Source: a bacterium M00.F.Ca.ET.205.01.1.1 (lineage in GTDB: Bacteria; Pseudomonadota; Alphaproteobacteria; Rhizobiales; Rhizobiaceae). From it: a stretch of DNA of 64,000 nt. Shown piece by piece: positions 1-9,071 of the stretch; within the stretch, counting starts at the first letter, position 1; every line of letters starts with the position of its first letter. The stretch covers positions 124,001-188,000 of the forward strand of contig SRUQ01000009.1 in assembly GCA_004791255.1 (NCBI GenBank), written 5' to 3'. The translations under genes and the position numbers were made by a program. The notes under the pieces were generated by a model, which saw only the letters and a program-made list of their open reading frames with translations, was not told the origin of the DNA and did no database searches.

Positions 1-112
1 CTGCGGCGCCTTGCTCCTGGCGATGGCTTTCGGTTTCTTCGCGGGCGGCTTCTTTTCAGCGACCATCCTGTTCGCGCTGATCTTGGCCGTCGGCGCCTTC
101 ATTCTGCGGTAG
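1..112 (+). CDS. C-terminal end of a small membrane protein, possibly aa3-type cytochrome c oxidase subunit IV
   Basis: The frame open at the left edge ends at a TAG at 110-112 and encodes about 36 residues, nearly all hydrophobic, with Gly/Phe-rich patches (FGFFAGGFFSA) forming one or two membrane segments and ending ILR. Alphaproteobacterial aa3-type oxidases have a short fourth subunit with this character, and that gene is often found just before pntAA in Rhizobiales. The identification is therefore inferred from composition, the short C-terminal tail and position. The N-terminal part lies outside the window, so another small membrane protein is possible. Confidence 0.45.
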   Translation, partial: CGALLLAMAFGFFAGGFFSATILFALILAVGAFILR

Positions 113-198
113 ACTTTCCAAAAACCCGTTGCCTTTGACGTAGCCGGCCTTCCGGTCGACACCTTGCGCAAACAGGTTCCAGCCGAAAGGATCATGCG

Positions 199-1476
199 GT
201 GGGACAGACGGTTTTCATCCCTCGTGAGCTTGATGCGAACGAGCCGCGCGTCGCGGCCTCGCCGGATACGGTGAAACGGCTGGCGGCGCTGGGCCTCGAT
301 GTCATCGTCGAAACAGGCGCCGGCACAAGGTCGCGCATTCCCGATGAAGACTTCGCCAAGGCGGGCGCCGCCATCGGCAAGGCCGCGGATGCCGCCACGG
401 CCGATGTCGTGCTGAAAGTGCGCCGGCCAAGTGACGCCGAGCTGAAGAGCTATAAATCCGGCGCCGCCGTCATCGCCATCATGGATCCCTACGGCAATGA
501 CGCCGCGGTCGCGGCCCTGGCCAAGGCCGGCGTCACCGCGTTCTCGATGGAATTCATGCCGCGCATCACCCGGGCGCAATCGATGGACGTCTTGTCCTCG
601 CAGGCCAACCTTGCCGGCTACCAGGCGGTGATCGACGGCGCTTCGGAATATGACCGCGCCTTGCCGATGATGATGACGGCAGCGGGCACAGTGCCAGCGG
701 CCAAGGTATTCATCATGGGCGTTGGCGTCGCCGGGCTGCAGGCGATCGCCACCGCGCGCCGCCTCGGCGCGGTCGTCACCGCGACGGACGTTCGCCCCGC
801 CGCCAAGGAGCAGGTCGCGTCGCTCGGCGCCAAGTTCCTGGCGGTCGAGGACGAGGAGTTCAAGGCGGCCGAGACGGCAGGCGGCTACGCCAAGGAAATG
901 TCGAAGGAATATCAGGCCAGGCAGGCGGCGCTCACCGCCGAGCACATCGCCAAGCAGGACATCGTCATCACCACGGCGCTGATCCCCGGCCGCCCGGCGC
1001 CGAAGCTTGTCTCGGCGGCCATGGTCGCCTCGATGAAGCCAGGCTCGGTGCTCGTCGATCTCGCCGTCGAGCGCGGCGGCAATGTCGAGGGCGCTGAAGC
1101 CGGCAAGGTCGTCACCACGGCCAACAACGTCAAGATCGTCGGCCATCTCAACGTGCCTGGCCGCATCGCTGCGTCGGCTTCGCTGCTCTACGCCAAGAAC
1201 CTCTTCACCTTCGTCGAGACGCTGGTCGACAAGACGACGAAGACGCTTGCTATCAAGCGTGACGACGAGCTGGTCAAGGCGACGATGCTGACCGATGGCG
1301 GCAAGGTGGTGCATCCGGCCTTCGCCAAGGCCGACCAGCAGCCTCACGTCGAACCGGCGGCGATCCCGGCCAAGACCATGGTCGCCGACGCCACGCCGAA
1401 GAAGGTCGCGCCGAAAAAGGCAGCCGCCAAAGGCGCTACGGCCAAGTCCGCCGCCAAGCCGAAGGGGAACGCGTGA
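199..1476 (+). CDS. pntA: NAD(P) transhydrogenase subunit alpha part 1 (PntAA)
   Basis: NAD(H)-binding domain I of the proton-translocating transhydrogenase, which exchanges hydride between NADH and NADP+ at the inner membrane, driven by the proton gradient. The 425-residue protein has the alanine dehydrogenase/PNT fold: an N-terminal domain with the RPSDAE stretch, then a Rossmann motif GVGVAGLQAIATARRLGA followed by an acidic TATD near residue 196. It ends in a Lys/Ala-rich tail of about 40 residues instead of the membrane segments carried by the fused E. coli PntA. The start is GTG at 199, preceded by GAAAGGA. Its stop overlaps the ATG of the next gene (TGATG), giving the three-gene pntAA-pntAB-pntB operon typical of alphaproteobacteria. 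Confidence 0.95.
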   Translation: MGQTVFIPRELDANEPRVAASPDTVKRLAALGLDVIVETGAGTRSRIPDEDFAKAGAAIGKAADAATADVVLKVRRPSDAELKSYKSGAAVIAIMDPYGNDAAVAALAKAGVTAFSMEFMPRITRAQSMDVLSSQANLAGYQAVIDGASEYDRALPMMMTAAGTVPAAKVFIMGVGVAGLQAIATARRLGAVVTATDVRPAAKEQVASLGAKFLAVEDEEFKAAETAGGYAKEMSKEYQARQAALTAEHIAKQDIVITTALIPGRPAPKLVSAAMVASMKPGSVLVDLAVERGGNVEGAEAGKVVTTANNVKIVGHLNVPGRIAASASLLYAKNLFTFVETLVDKTTKTLAIKRDDELVKATMLTDGGKVVHPAFAKADQQPHVEPAAIPAKTMVADATPKKVAPKKAAAKGATAKSAAKPKGNA

Positions 1477-1898
1477 TGGATCAGACCCTGCAGAAAGCCC
1501 TCGATCAGCTCGATCAGGCGAGCGCCGCGGTGCGCCTCGCGGTGCAGAACCTCGCAACCGCGCCCGGCACTGAGGCGGCGGGTGATGCCGCGCACGCGCT
1601 GTCCGGCGGCGCCATCGATCCCTTCGTCTTCCGCTTCGCCATCTTCGTGCTGGCGATCTTCGTCGGCTACTATGTCGTCTGGTCGGTGACCCCCGCTCTG
1701 CACACGCCGCTGATGGCCGTCACCAACGCCATCTCGTCGGTCATCGTCGTCGGTGCGCTGCTCGCCGTCGGCATCGCCGCCTCCGGCGTGGCCGCCGGCT
1801 TCGGCTTCGTCGCGCTGATGCTGGTCTCGGTCAACATCTTCGGCGGCTTCCTCGTCACCCAGCGCATGCTGGCCATGTACAAGAAGAAGGACAAGTAG
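1476..1898 (+). CDS. pntAB: NAD(P) transhydrogenase subunit alpha part 2 (PntAB), membrane
   Basis: Small membrane subunit of the proton-translocating transhydrogenase, forming part of domain II with PntB. The protein has about 140 residues. A soluble N-terminal stretch of about 50 residues is followed by FVFRFAIFVLAIFVGYYVVW and then two or three more hydrophobic segments, ending in a basic tail (YKKKDK). The P-L-M-A-V-T-N-A-I-S-S run characteristic of the PntAB membrane domain is present. The ATG at 1476 shares one base with the pntAA stop. A GTG one codon upstream would add only one residue. The stop is 6 bp before pntB, consistent with translational coupling along the operon. Confidence 0.95.
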   Translation: MDQTLQKALDQLDQASAAVRLAVQNLATAPGTEAAGDAAHALSGGAIDPFVFRFAIFVLAIFVGYYVVWSVTPALHTPLMAVTNAISSVIVVGALLAVGIAASGVAAGFGFVALMLVSVNIFGGFLVTQRMLAMYKKKDK

Positions 1899-1904
1899 AG
1901 CGCC

Positions 1905-3302
1905 ATGAACGCCAACTTCGCCTCCTTCCTCTATCTGGTCTCCGGCGTCCTGTTCATCATGGCGCTGCGCGGGCTGTCGCATCCGACCACCAGCCGCCAG
2001 GGCAATCTCTACGGCATGATCGGCATGGGCATCGCCATTGCCACCACGCTGGCGCTGGCGACCCCGTCGGCTGGCCGCTTCGGCCTGATCGTGCTTGGCC
2101 TTGCCATCGGCGGCGGCGTCGGCGCCGTCACCGCGCGCCGCATCGCCATGACCTCGATGCCGCAGCTGGTCGCTGCCTTCCACTCGCTCGTTGGCCTCGC
2201 CGCCGTCATGGTCGCGGCCGCCGCCATCTATGCGCCGGAGAGCTTCGGCATCGGCACCGCGGGCGACATCCATGCCCAGGCCCTGATCGAAATGAGCCTT
2301 GGCGTCGCCATCGGCGCCATCACCTTCACCGGCTCGGTCATCGCCTTCCTCAAGCTCGACGGTCGCATGTCCGGCAAGCCGATCATGATCGGCGGCCGCC
2401 ACTTCATCAACGCGGCCCTTGGCATCGCGCTCATCGTACTGATCGTGCTTCTGGTCACGACCGAGGCCAAGCTGGTGTTCTGGCTGATCGTCGCCGCCTC
2501 GCTGCTGCTTGGCGTGCTGCTGATCATCCCGATCGGCGGCGCCGACATGCCCGTCGTCGTCTCGATGCTCAACTCCTATTCCGGCTGGGCGGCGGCCGCC
2601 CTTGGCTTCACGCTCGGCAATCTGGCGCTGATCATCACCGGCGCGCTGGTCGGCTCGTCGGGCGCGATCCTGTCCTACATCATGTGCAAGGGCATGAACC
2701 GCTCTTTCATCTCGGTCATCCTCGGCGGCTTCGGCGGCGAGACGGCTGCCGCTGCGGACGACGGCATCGAGCGCACGGTCAAGCAGGGCTCGGCCGACGA
2801 CGCCGCCTACCTGATGATGAACGCGCAGAAGGTCATCATCGTGCCCGGCTACGGCATGGCGGTTGCGCAGGCGCAGCACGCGCTGCGCGAAATGGCCGAC
2901 AAGCTCAAGGCCAATGGCGTCGACGTGAAATACGCCATCCATCCTGTCGCCGGCCGTATGCCCGGCCACATGAACGTGCTCTTGGCCGAAGCCAACGTTC
3001 CCTACGACGAGGTGTTCGAACTGGAGGACATCAACTCCGAATTCGCGCAGGCCGATGTCGCCTATGTCATCGGCGCCAACGACGTCACCAACCCGTCCGC
3101 CCGCGACGACAAGTCGTCGCCCATCTTCGGCATGCCGATCCTCGACGTCGACAAGGCGCGCACCTGCCTGTTCGTGAAGCGTTCGCTCGGCTCCGGCTAT
3201 GCCGGCATCGACAACACGCTGTTCTACAAGGACGGCACCATGATGCTGCTCGGCGACGCCAAGAAGATGACCGAGGAAATCGTCAAGGCTTTTGATCACT
3301 GA
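1905..3302 (+). CDS. pntB: NAD(P) transhydrogenase subunit beta (PntB)
   Basis: Beta subunit of the transhydrogenase: membrane domain II plus the NADP(H)-binding domain III. The 465-residue length matches the family. The N-terminal 260 residues hold eight or nine hydrophobic segments, including GALVGSSGAILSYIMCKGMNRS. The C-terminal domain carries the NADP-site elements VIIVPGYGMAVAQAQ, HPVAGRMPGHMNVLLAEA and IGANDVTNPSA. It is the last gene of the pnt operon, followed after 26 bp by a strong hairpin terminator. No truncation or missing element is visible. Confidence 0.97.
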   Translation: MNANFASFLYLVSGVLFIMALRGLSHPTTSRQGNLYGMIGMGIAIATTLALATPSAGRFGLIVLGLAIGGGVGAVTARRIAMTSMPQLVAAFHSLVGLAAVMVAAAAIYAPESFGIGTAGDIHAQALIEMSLGVAIGAITFTGSVIAFLKLDGRMSGKPIMIGGRHFINAALGIALIVLIVLLVTTEAKLVFWLIVAASLLLGVLLIIPIGGADMPVVVSMLNSYSGWAAAALGFTLGNLALIITGALVGSSGAILSYIMCKGMNRSFISVILGGFGGETAAAADDGIERTVKQGSADDAAYLMMNAQKVIIVPGYGMAVAQAQHALREMADKLKANGVDVKYAIHPVAGRMPGHMNVLLAEANVPYDEVFELEDINSEFAQADVAYVIGANDVTNPSARDDKSSPIFGMPILDVDKARTCLFVKRSLGSGYAGIDNTLFYKDGTMMLLGDAKKMTEEIVKAFDH

Positions 3303-3328
3303 TCCGGCCGCAACGTTCCAGAAGCAAG

Positions 3329-3357
3329 AGCCCGGCACGCGCCGGGCTTTTTCTTTT
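3329..3357 (+). terminator. Rho-independent terminator of the pnt operon
   Basis: A perfect 8-bp stem, AGCCCGGC (3329-3336) and GCCGGGCT (3341-3348), encloses the loop ACGC and runs directly into TTTTTCTTTT. It begins 26 bp after the pntB stop. Confidence 0.85.
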
Positions 3358-3424
3358 GAGGCGGCTTGCGGGGCTTCGAAACAGAAGGCCGCGCGATACG
3401 CAGGAATCCTCGCCTGTGCTAGAA

Positions 3425-3784
3425 ATGGGGCCGTGGCTGGTGGCCGAGCACGATTCCTTCACCAGCTTCGAGCCGCTGTCGTTCGACGCGGCAGGCGACA
3501 AGATGTTCGTGGAGGGGCTCTACGGCATCACCGCAACGGCGACGGGCAAGCACTTCGAATCCGACTGGCTGCACGTCTATACGATCCAGAATGGGCAGGT
3601 GACGCGCTGGCGCGAATACACCGAGACGGCGGCCTTCGCGGCAGCCAATCGTGAGGCCTTATGGAACGCAGCGGTTTTGGCGAAAAGCGAAGAAGCCCGG
3701 CATCGGCCGGGCTCTTCAGTATGGGAACATTCGCAGGCCGTCAAATATCCAGGTTGGCGACCGACAGGGCGTTGTCCTGGATGA
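3425..3784 (+). pseudogene. Fragment of an NTF2-like (SnoaL-type) protein
   Basis: The frame contains about 75 residues typical of the C-terminal half of a SnoaL-like/NTF2 fold protein: LVAEHDSF, then DKMFVEGLYGITATATGK, a conserved W, IQNGQVTRWREYTET and FAAA. Family members are normally 120-140 residues with an N-terminal helix pair, which is missing here. The open frame runs on through the gyrB terminator into gyrB on the other strand, so the original stop seems to have been lost and homology ends near 3660. There is no clear ribosome binding site at the ATG at 3425. I read it as a remnant. A short functional protein cannot be ruled out. Confidence 0.55.
3694..3713 (-). terminator. Hairpin terminator downstream of gyrB
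   Basis: The stem AGCCCGGC/GCCGGGCT with a four-base loop lies 27 bp beyond the gyrB stop. On the minus strand it is followed by TCTTCGCTTTT, a moderate U-tract. The stem is identical to that of the pnt terminator at 3329. Confidence 0.65.
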
Positions 3785-6212
3785 ATTCGCGCCTTGGCTC
3801 GACCTCGTCGCCCATCAGGCGCGAGAACAGGCTGTCGGCGTCGGTCGCATCGCTGATCTTGACCTGCAGCAGCGAGCGCACGTTCGGATCGAGCGTGGTT
3901 TCCCACAACTGCTCGGCGTTCATCTCGCCGAGGCCCTTGTAGCGCTGCATGGTCAGGCCCTTGCGGCCGGTGGCAAACACGGCGTTGAGCAGCGCCATCG
4001 GCCCCGAAATGGTCTCGGAGACATCCTTGCGGCGCAGCACCGGCGGTGTCGCATAGACATCGTTGAGGCGCTGCGCGTAGCGGTCGAGCTGGCGCGCATC
4101 GGCCGAGTTGATCAGCCCGAGATCAAGCTGCGCATACTCCTTGACGCTCCGCACGGAGCGTTCGAACACATAGCCGCCGCTGCCGTCGTTCGAGGTCGAC
4201 ATGTGACCGCTCCAGCCGCGCTCGGTGTCCTCGGCAATCGTGTCGAGACGCCCGGCGATGCGCTCGGCCATCGCGTTGGCGCGGCCAAGATCGGCAAACA
4301 CGTCCGGGTTGAGCCCGCCGGCGATGGCGGCCTGCTCGACCACGCCCCTGTTATAGCGCGTGTGCAAGCCGTTGATCAGCTGGCGCACGGCCAGCGCGTC
4401 GTCGATGGCGCCGCGCAGGTCCTGTCCGGCGCGAACCTCGCCGGAACCCAGCGCAAGCGAGGCTTCCTCCAGACCGGAGCCGATCAGGAATTCCTCGAAA
4501 GCGCTTTCGTTCTTGATGTATTGCGAGCTCTTGCCGCGCGTCACCTTGTAGAGCGGCGGCTGGGCTATGTAGAGATGGCCGCGCTCGATCAGCTCCGGCA
4601 TCTGCCGGAAGAAGAAGGTGAGCAGCAGGGTCCTGATATGGGCGCCGTCGACGTCGGCGTCGGTCATCAGGATGATCTTGTGGTAGCGCAGTTTGTCGGC
4701 GTTGAATTCGTCCTTGCCGATCGAGGTGCCGAGCGCGGTGATCAGCGTGCCGATCATGTCGGACGAGAGCATGCGGTCGAAGCGGGCGCGCTCGACATTG
4801 AGGATCTTGCCGCGCAGCGGCAGGATGGCCTGGTTCTGCCGCGAACGGCCGCCCTTGGCCGAGCCGCCGGCCGAGTCACCCTCGACGATGAAGATTTCGG
4901 ACTTTGCCGGGTCGCGCTCCTGGCAGTCGGCCAGCTTGCCGGGCAGCGAGGTGACGCCGAGCGAGGTCTTGCGGGTAATGTCGCGCGCCTTGCGCGCCGC
5001 CTCGCGCGCCGCAGCCGCCTGGATCACCTTCTCGACCACCACCTTGCCTTCGCTGGGGTGCTCTTCCAGCCAGGTGCCGAGCGCCTCGTTGACCAGCCCT
5101 TCCACCACGGGCCGCACCTCTGACGAGACCAGCTTGTCCTTGGTCTGCGAGGAGAATTTCGGGTCGGGAACCTTGACCGACAGCACCGCCGTCAGTCCTT
5201 CGCGGCAATCGTCGCCGGTCAGCGAGACTTTTTCCTTCTTGGTCAGGCCCGAGGAGTCGCCATAGCCGGTGATCTGGCGCGTCAGCGCGCCGCGAAAGCC
5301 GGCCAGATGCGTGCCGCCATCGCGCTGCGGGATGTTGTTGGTAAAGGCCAGCACATTCTCGTGGTAGCTGTCGTTCCACCACATTGCCACTTCGACCGTA
5401 ATGCCGTCACGTTCGGCCCGGATGGCGATCGGCGTCTGGATCAGCGGCTTCTTCACCCGGTCGAGATATTTGACGAACTCTTCCAGGCCGCCGTCGTAGT
5501 GCAGTTCATGACGCACGACATCGGCATGACGGGCGTCGGTCAGGATGATGCGTACGCCCGAATTGAGGAAAGCCAACTCGCGCAGCCGGTGCTCCAGCGT
5601 GCCGAAATCGAACTCGACCATGGTGAAAGTCTCGGCCGACGGGAAGAAGGTGATCTCGCTGCCGCTGCGGCCCTCATTCGTTCCCGGCTGCTTGTCCTGC
5701 TCGTAGCTGCCGGTCGCCTTCAGCGGCGCATCGGCATCACCATGGGTGAAGCTCATCTCGAAGATATGGCCGTTGCGGCGGATTTTCAGCTTCAGCCAGG
5801 CCGACAGAGCGTTGACCACCGAGACGCCGACGCCATGCAGGCCACCCGACACCTTGTACGAATTCTGGTCGAATTTGCCGCCGGCATGCAGCTGCGTCAT
5901 GATCACTTCGGCCGCCGAGATGCCCTCGCTGGGGTGAATATCGGTGGGAATCCCGCGGCCATTGTCGATCACCGTGACCGAACCGTCGGGGTTTAGCGTC
6001 ACCGAAACCAGGTCGGCGTGGCCGGCCAGCGCCTCGTCGATGGCGTTGTCCACCACTTCGTAGACCATGTGATGCAGGCCCGAGCCGTCGTCCGTGTCGC
6101 CGATATACATGCCCGGCCGCTTGCGCACAGCATCCAACCCCTTCAAAACCTTGATGGAATCGGCGCCGTACTCGGCTTCCGCGCCATTGGCGCTTTCAGT
6201 CTGATCGCTCAT
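3741..6212 (-). CDS. gyrB: DNA gyrase subunit B
   Basis: ATPase and TOPRIM subunit of DNA gyrase, which introduces negative supercoils. The 823 residues contain the GHKL ATPase elements (VVDNAIDEAL, DNGRGIPTDIHP, GLHGVGVSVVNALS), the transducer domain, the TOPRIM motif EGDSAGGSAKGGR, the metal-binding TDADVDGAHIR, and the C-terminal QRYKGLGEMNAEQLWETT. The chosen start gives MSDQTESANG. The frame is open 42 codons further upstream, but that extension is low-complexity and lacks GyrB similarity. It is transcribed alone between the caspase-like gene upstream and its own terminator. Confidence 0.97.
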   Translation of the reverse strand: MSDQTESANGAEAEYGADSIKVLKGLDAVRKRPGMYIGDTDDGSGLHHMVYEVVDNAIDEALAGHADLVSVTLNPDGSVTVIDNGRGIPTDIHPSEGISAAEVIMTQLHAGGKFDQNSYKVSGGLHGVGVSVVNALSAWLKLKIRRNGHIFEMSFTHGDADAPLKATGSYEQDKQPGTNEGRSGSEITFFPSAETFTMVEFDFGTLEHRLRELAFLNSGVRIILTDARHADVVRHELHYDGGLEEFVKYLDRVKKPLIQTPIAIRAERDGITVEVAMWWNDSYHENVLAFTNNIPQRDGGTHLAGFRGALTRQITGYGDSSGLTKKEKVSLTGDDCREGLTAVLSVKVPDPKFSSQTKDKLVSSEVRPVVEGLVNEALGTWLEEHPSEGKVVVEKVIQAAAAREAARKARDITRKTSLGVTSLPGKLADCQERDPAKSEIFIVEGDSAGGSAKGGRSRQNQAILPLRGKILNVERARFDRMLSSDMIGTLITALGTSIGKDEFNADKLRYHKIILMTDADVDGAHIRTLLLTFFFRQMPELIERGHLYIAQPPLYKVTRGKSSQYIKNESAFEEFLIGSGLEEASLALGSGEVRAGQDLRGAIDDALAVRQLINGLHTRYNRGVVEQAAIAGGLNPDVFADLGRANAMAERIAGRLDTIAEDTERGWSGHMSTSNDGSGGYVFERSVRSVKEYAQLDLGLINSADARQLDRYAQRLNDVYATPPVLRRKDVSETISGPMALLNAVFATGRKGLTMQRYKGLGEMNAEQLWETTLDPNVRSLLQVKISDATDADSLFSRLMGDEVEPRREFIQDNALSVANLDI

Positions 6213-6358
6213 GAAAACCTGTCTGATTGATGCTGCGGGTCCAGCGCTGGAAGATGGCTCCGAATCGCGCCGCTTTGATGTCCTAGATATAGGCGCAAAA
6301 CCCGGATTTTCCAAGGTTTGCAGGCGTTTCCCGGGCAAAACCGCGGGCTTGCAGCCGG

Positions 6359-9025
6359 CTATTTTTTTCGCGCACCGAATTTGGCGAGAAGGTTGCGCAA
6401 ATATCTGATTGTCGGCTTGTCCCTGGGGGCGAGCCGGCCCGTACGGTCGAGTTCCAGCGTCAGGTTCAGCGCCTTGGTCAACGCGGCCTTGGGATCCTTC
6501 GCCACATACGCATAGTTGATGTAGGCCTGTACCAGATCAAATTGCCAGGTCGCATTTTTCGGATCGGACTGCGCCAGTTGCTGTCGAATGCCGAGGCTGG
6601 CTTCGAAGGCCTTCTTGGAGCCCTCAAAGTGCCGCTGCTTGGTCTCCAGCAGGCCGATCTCCTCCAGGGTAATCGACAGGTCGCGTTGCCAGTCGGAATT
6701 GCCCGGGTCGAGCCTGGCCAGCCGGTCGGCGATGGCAAAACTGTCCTGATAGTTCTGCAGTGCGCCGCTGACATCGTCCTGTACCTCGAGCACGCGGGCA
6801 ACCTTTTCCAGACACACCGACAGGTCGCGCTGCCAATCCGTGTTGCTGGGGTCGCTGTCGGCCAGGGCCTGCGCCTGGGTCAGCGCCTGCTGATAGGCCG
6901 CAAGTGCCGCCGGCCAGTCCTTCTGGTCGCTCAGCGCATTGCCGATCTTGGCGTTGCTGATCGAGAGGTCGCGCTTCAGCTCGCTGTTGCCTGGGTCGAG
7001 CCTCACGAGCTGTTCGACGATTGCCTGGCTCGCCTGGTAGGCCGCGAGCGCACCTGCCGCATCGCCGCGCAGGCGCTTGATGTCGCCGATCGTCTCATGA
7101 CTCACCGAGACATCGCGTTGCCGCTCGCCATCCTGAGGTTCCTTGTCGGCCAGCGCCAGCCGCACCTTCAGGCTCTCTTCGTAGGCTGTCTGCGCATCGT
7201 CCAGTTGGCCAGAGGTGCGGGCAAGGCTGGCGATCTCGTCATAGGCTATCGTCAGGTCGCGCTGCAGGTCGGCGCGATCCGGTTCGTTTTCGGCGAGCTG
7301 CTTCTTGATCGACAGGCTTTCCTGGTAGACCTGCGCCGCGCTGGCCAGATCGCCTTGCGCCATCAGCACGTTGCCGATCTTGTCGTCGGCATCGGCAAGA
7401 TCGCCGAACCAGTTCAGTCGATGGGGTTCGGCCACGGCAAGGTCGCGCAGCATCGAGCGCGCCGCCTGGTAGTTCTGCAAAGCCGACGGCAGGTCGCCGA
7501 GCGCGACCTTGATGTTGCCGAGCTTGGTGTGGCTGACGGCAAGGTCGCGCCGCACGCTGGGGTCGCTCTCCTGCCTCACCCGCTGCTCGAGATTGGCCTG
7601 CAGAGCCTCATAGGCGCGGCCGGCGGCGGTGATGGCGCCTGTGGTGACATAGAGCTTGCCGAGCTCGTCCAGCGTGCGGATCTGCCGGTCGGCATCGTCG
7701 AGGCCAAGAGAAGTCTGTCCGGCCTCGCCATAGAGCGACAGCACCGTCTCGTAGTCCTTGATCGCAGAGGCGTAGTCGAGATCGGCCCGTGCCGCCCCGC
7801 CCGACAGGAACCGCGTTGCCGCCTCCGACATGGTGCGGCTGACGAAATTGGCCTTCAGCGCCCTGCGCGACACGCTGTCGATGCCGGCGGCCCTGGCGAG
7901 GATGGCGCGCGCGCCGTCGAAGGCGCCGAGCGAAAGCTGTTCCTCGGCCTGCCGGCGCAGTTCCGTCACCCGCGGATCGTCCGAGGCGAGGGTCTTCATC
8001 TCGCTGCGCACCTTGATGAAGGCGTCCGCCGCCTCGCGCAGCCTGGCATTCAGGCTCTCGGCCGAGAGATGGCTGGTGTCAGTACTGATCAATGCGCCAT
8101 AGAGCGGCGCCAGCGGCATGTCGGCGTCGCTGGCGATCTGTTCGACCTGGCCACGCATCTGAGGCGTGACATCGGCCATGGCCAGCAGCAGGCGTTCGCG
8201 CTCCGGCACCTGTTCCTTGGCGGCAGCGGCAAAGAACAGTTTTGGCAGGCCGCTCTCGATGTAAGGAAGCTGCTTGCCGCGGCTGAGGTCATAGACCTCC
8301 TGCTGCACCAGTGTCAGCACCGAGCGGATTTCCAGCCCGTCGGTGCCGAGATATTTGGTCAGCGCCGCCGTGAACGGCGAGTTCTGACCGCTGCCGTCGG
8401 CGGCCGTCTCGCCGGGCGCGGCCGAAAAGGCGAACAGGATGTTTTCGGCCTTCCCGATCCGTCCGAGGCCAGGCTTGACCTTGTCGGTGACATCTTTCGC
8501 CAGCGAGGTCGCGCCGCGCCCTTCGCCACTGCTTCCCGTGAACGGATCGCTGCGGCAGGCATCGAGCACGATCAGCCCGACCTTTGCGGTGGCGGCCACG
8601 GCATCGCGCACCTCTTCCAGCGGCAGGCTGGTCTTCTCCAATTGATCGAGCGAGGAGGCGTCGGCATCGACCGGCAACAGCCGATTGTCGCCTGAAATCT
8701 CCACGCCATGACCCGAGAAATAGACCAGCGCCACATCGGCGCCCTTGGCGTCCTCGCGGAAATCGTCGAGCGCCCGGCGCATCCGGCGTAGATCGCGATT
8801 GGTCTCGACAACCACTTCGAAGCCAAGCTTCTTCAAGGCTGTTTCCATCGCTTCGGCGTCGTTGACGGGATTGGCGAGCGGCCGGACCAGCCGGTAGTCG
8901 TCGTCGGCCATCACCAACGCCACGCGCCGCTCCGCCGCGGCGATAGCGGTGGTCGCAAACATCAGCAGAAAGGCAAACAGCAAGCGCAAGTCGAACCGCC
9001 CCCGGCTCAGTCGTACGCCAACCAT
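6359..9025 (-). CDS. Secreted caspase-family protein with a C-terminal TPR array
   Basis: The 888-residue protein starts with a signal peptide (hydrophobic LLFAFLLMFATTAIAAA). A caspase/metacaspase peptidase domain (Peptidase_C14 type) follows, at about residues 33-270, with the catalytic dyad visible: His106 in YFSGHGVE and Cys157 in LDACRSDPF. After a helical linker, about residues 490-830 hold seven consecutive 48-residue TPR-like units, each opening with R/G-D-L and closing near an acidic-proline turn (LDPGNS, EPDRAD). The substrate is unknown. In related proteins such repeats bind partners. The start at 9025 is preferred over an ATG eight codons upstream because AAGAGGTGG precedes it. 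The gene stands alone between gyrB and an FMN reductase gene. Confidence 0.85.
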   Translation of the reverse strand: MVGVRLSRGRFDLRLLFAFLLMFATTAIAAAERRVALVMADDDYRLVRPLANPVNDAEAMETALKKLGFEVVVETNRDLRRMRRALDDFREDAKGADVALVYFSGHGVEISGDNRLLPVDADASSLDQLEKTSLPLEEVRDAVAATAKVGLIVLDACRSDPFTGSSGEGRGATSLAKDVTDKVKPGLGRIGKAENILFAFSAAPGETAADGSGQNSPFTAALTKYLGTDGLEIRSVLTLVQQEVYDLSRGKQLPYIESGLPKLFFAAAAKEQVPERERLLLAMADVTPQMRGQVEQIASDADMPLAPLYGALISTDTSHLSAESLNARLREAADAFIKVRSEMKTLASDDPRVTELRRQAEEQLSLGAFDGARAILARAAGIDSVSRRALKANFVSRTMSEAATRFLSGGAARADLDYASAIKDYETVLSLYGEAGQTSLGLDDADRQIRTLDELGKLYVTTGAITAAGRAYEALQANLEQRVRQESDPSVRRDLAVSHTKLGNIKVALGDLPSALQNYQAARSMLRDLAVAEPHRLNWFGDLADADDKIGNVLMAQGDLASAAQVYQESLSIKKQLAENEPDRADLQRDLTIAYDEIASLARTSGQLDDAQTAYEESLKVRLALADKEPQDGERQRDVSVSHETIGDIKRLRGDAAGALAAYQASQAIVEQLVRLDPGNSELKRDLSISNAKIGNALSDQKDWPAALAAYQQALTQAQALADSDPSNTDWQRDLSVCLEKVARVLEVQDDVSGALQNYQDSFAIADRLARLDPGNSDWQRDLSITLEEIGLLETKQRHFEGSKKAFEASLGIRQQLAQSDPKNATWQFDLVQAYINYAYVAKDPKAALTKALNLTLELDRTGRLAPRDKPTIRYLRNLLAKFGARKK

Positions 9026-9071
9026 TCCACCTCTTTGTGGCGCGAGCAAGCCGGGCCGAAAACCGGCAGCC

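Noticed and set aside
1344..3338. A 664-codon open frame on the minus strand opposite pntAB/pntB
   Set aside because: It is a shadow of well-supported genes in GC-rich DNA; the translation is Asp/Arg/Gly/His-rich without any domain pattern.
6542..8695. A 717-codon plus-strand open frame opposite the caspase-TPR gene
   Set aside because: Low-complexity translation with no motifs; the minus-strand gene has a signal peptide, catalytic residues and repeats.
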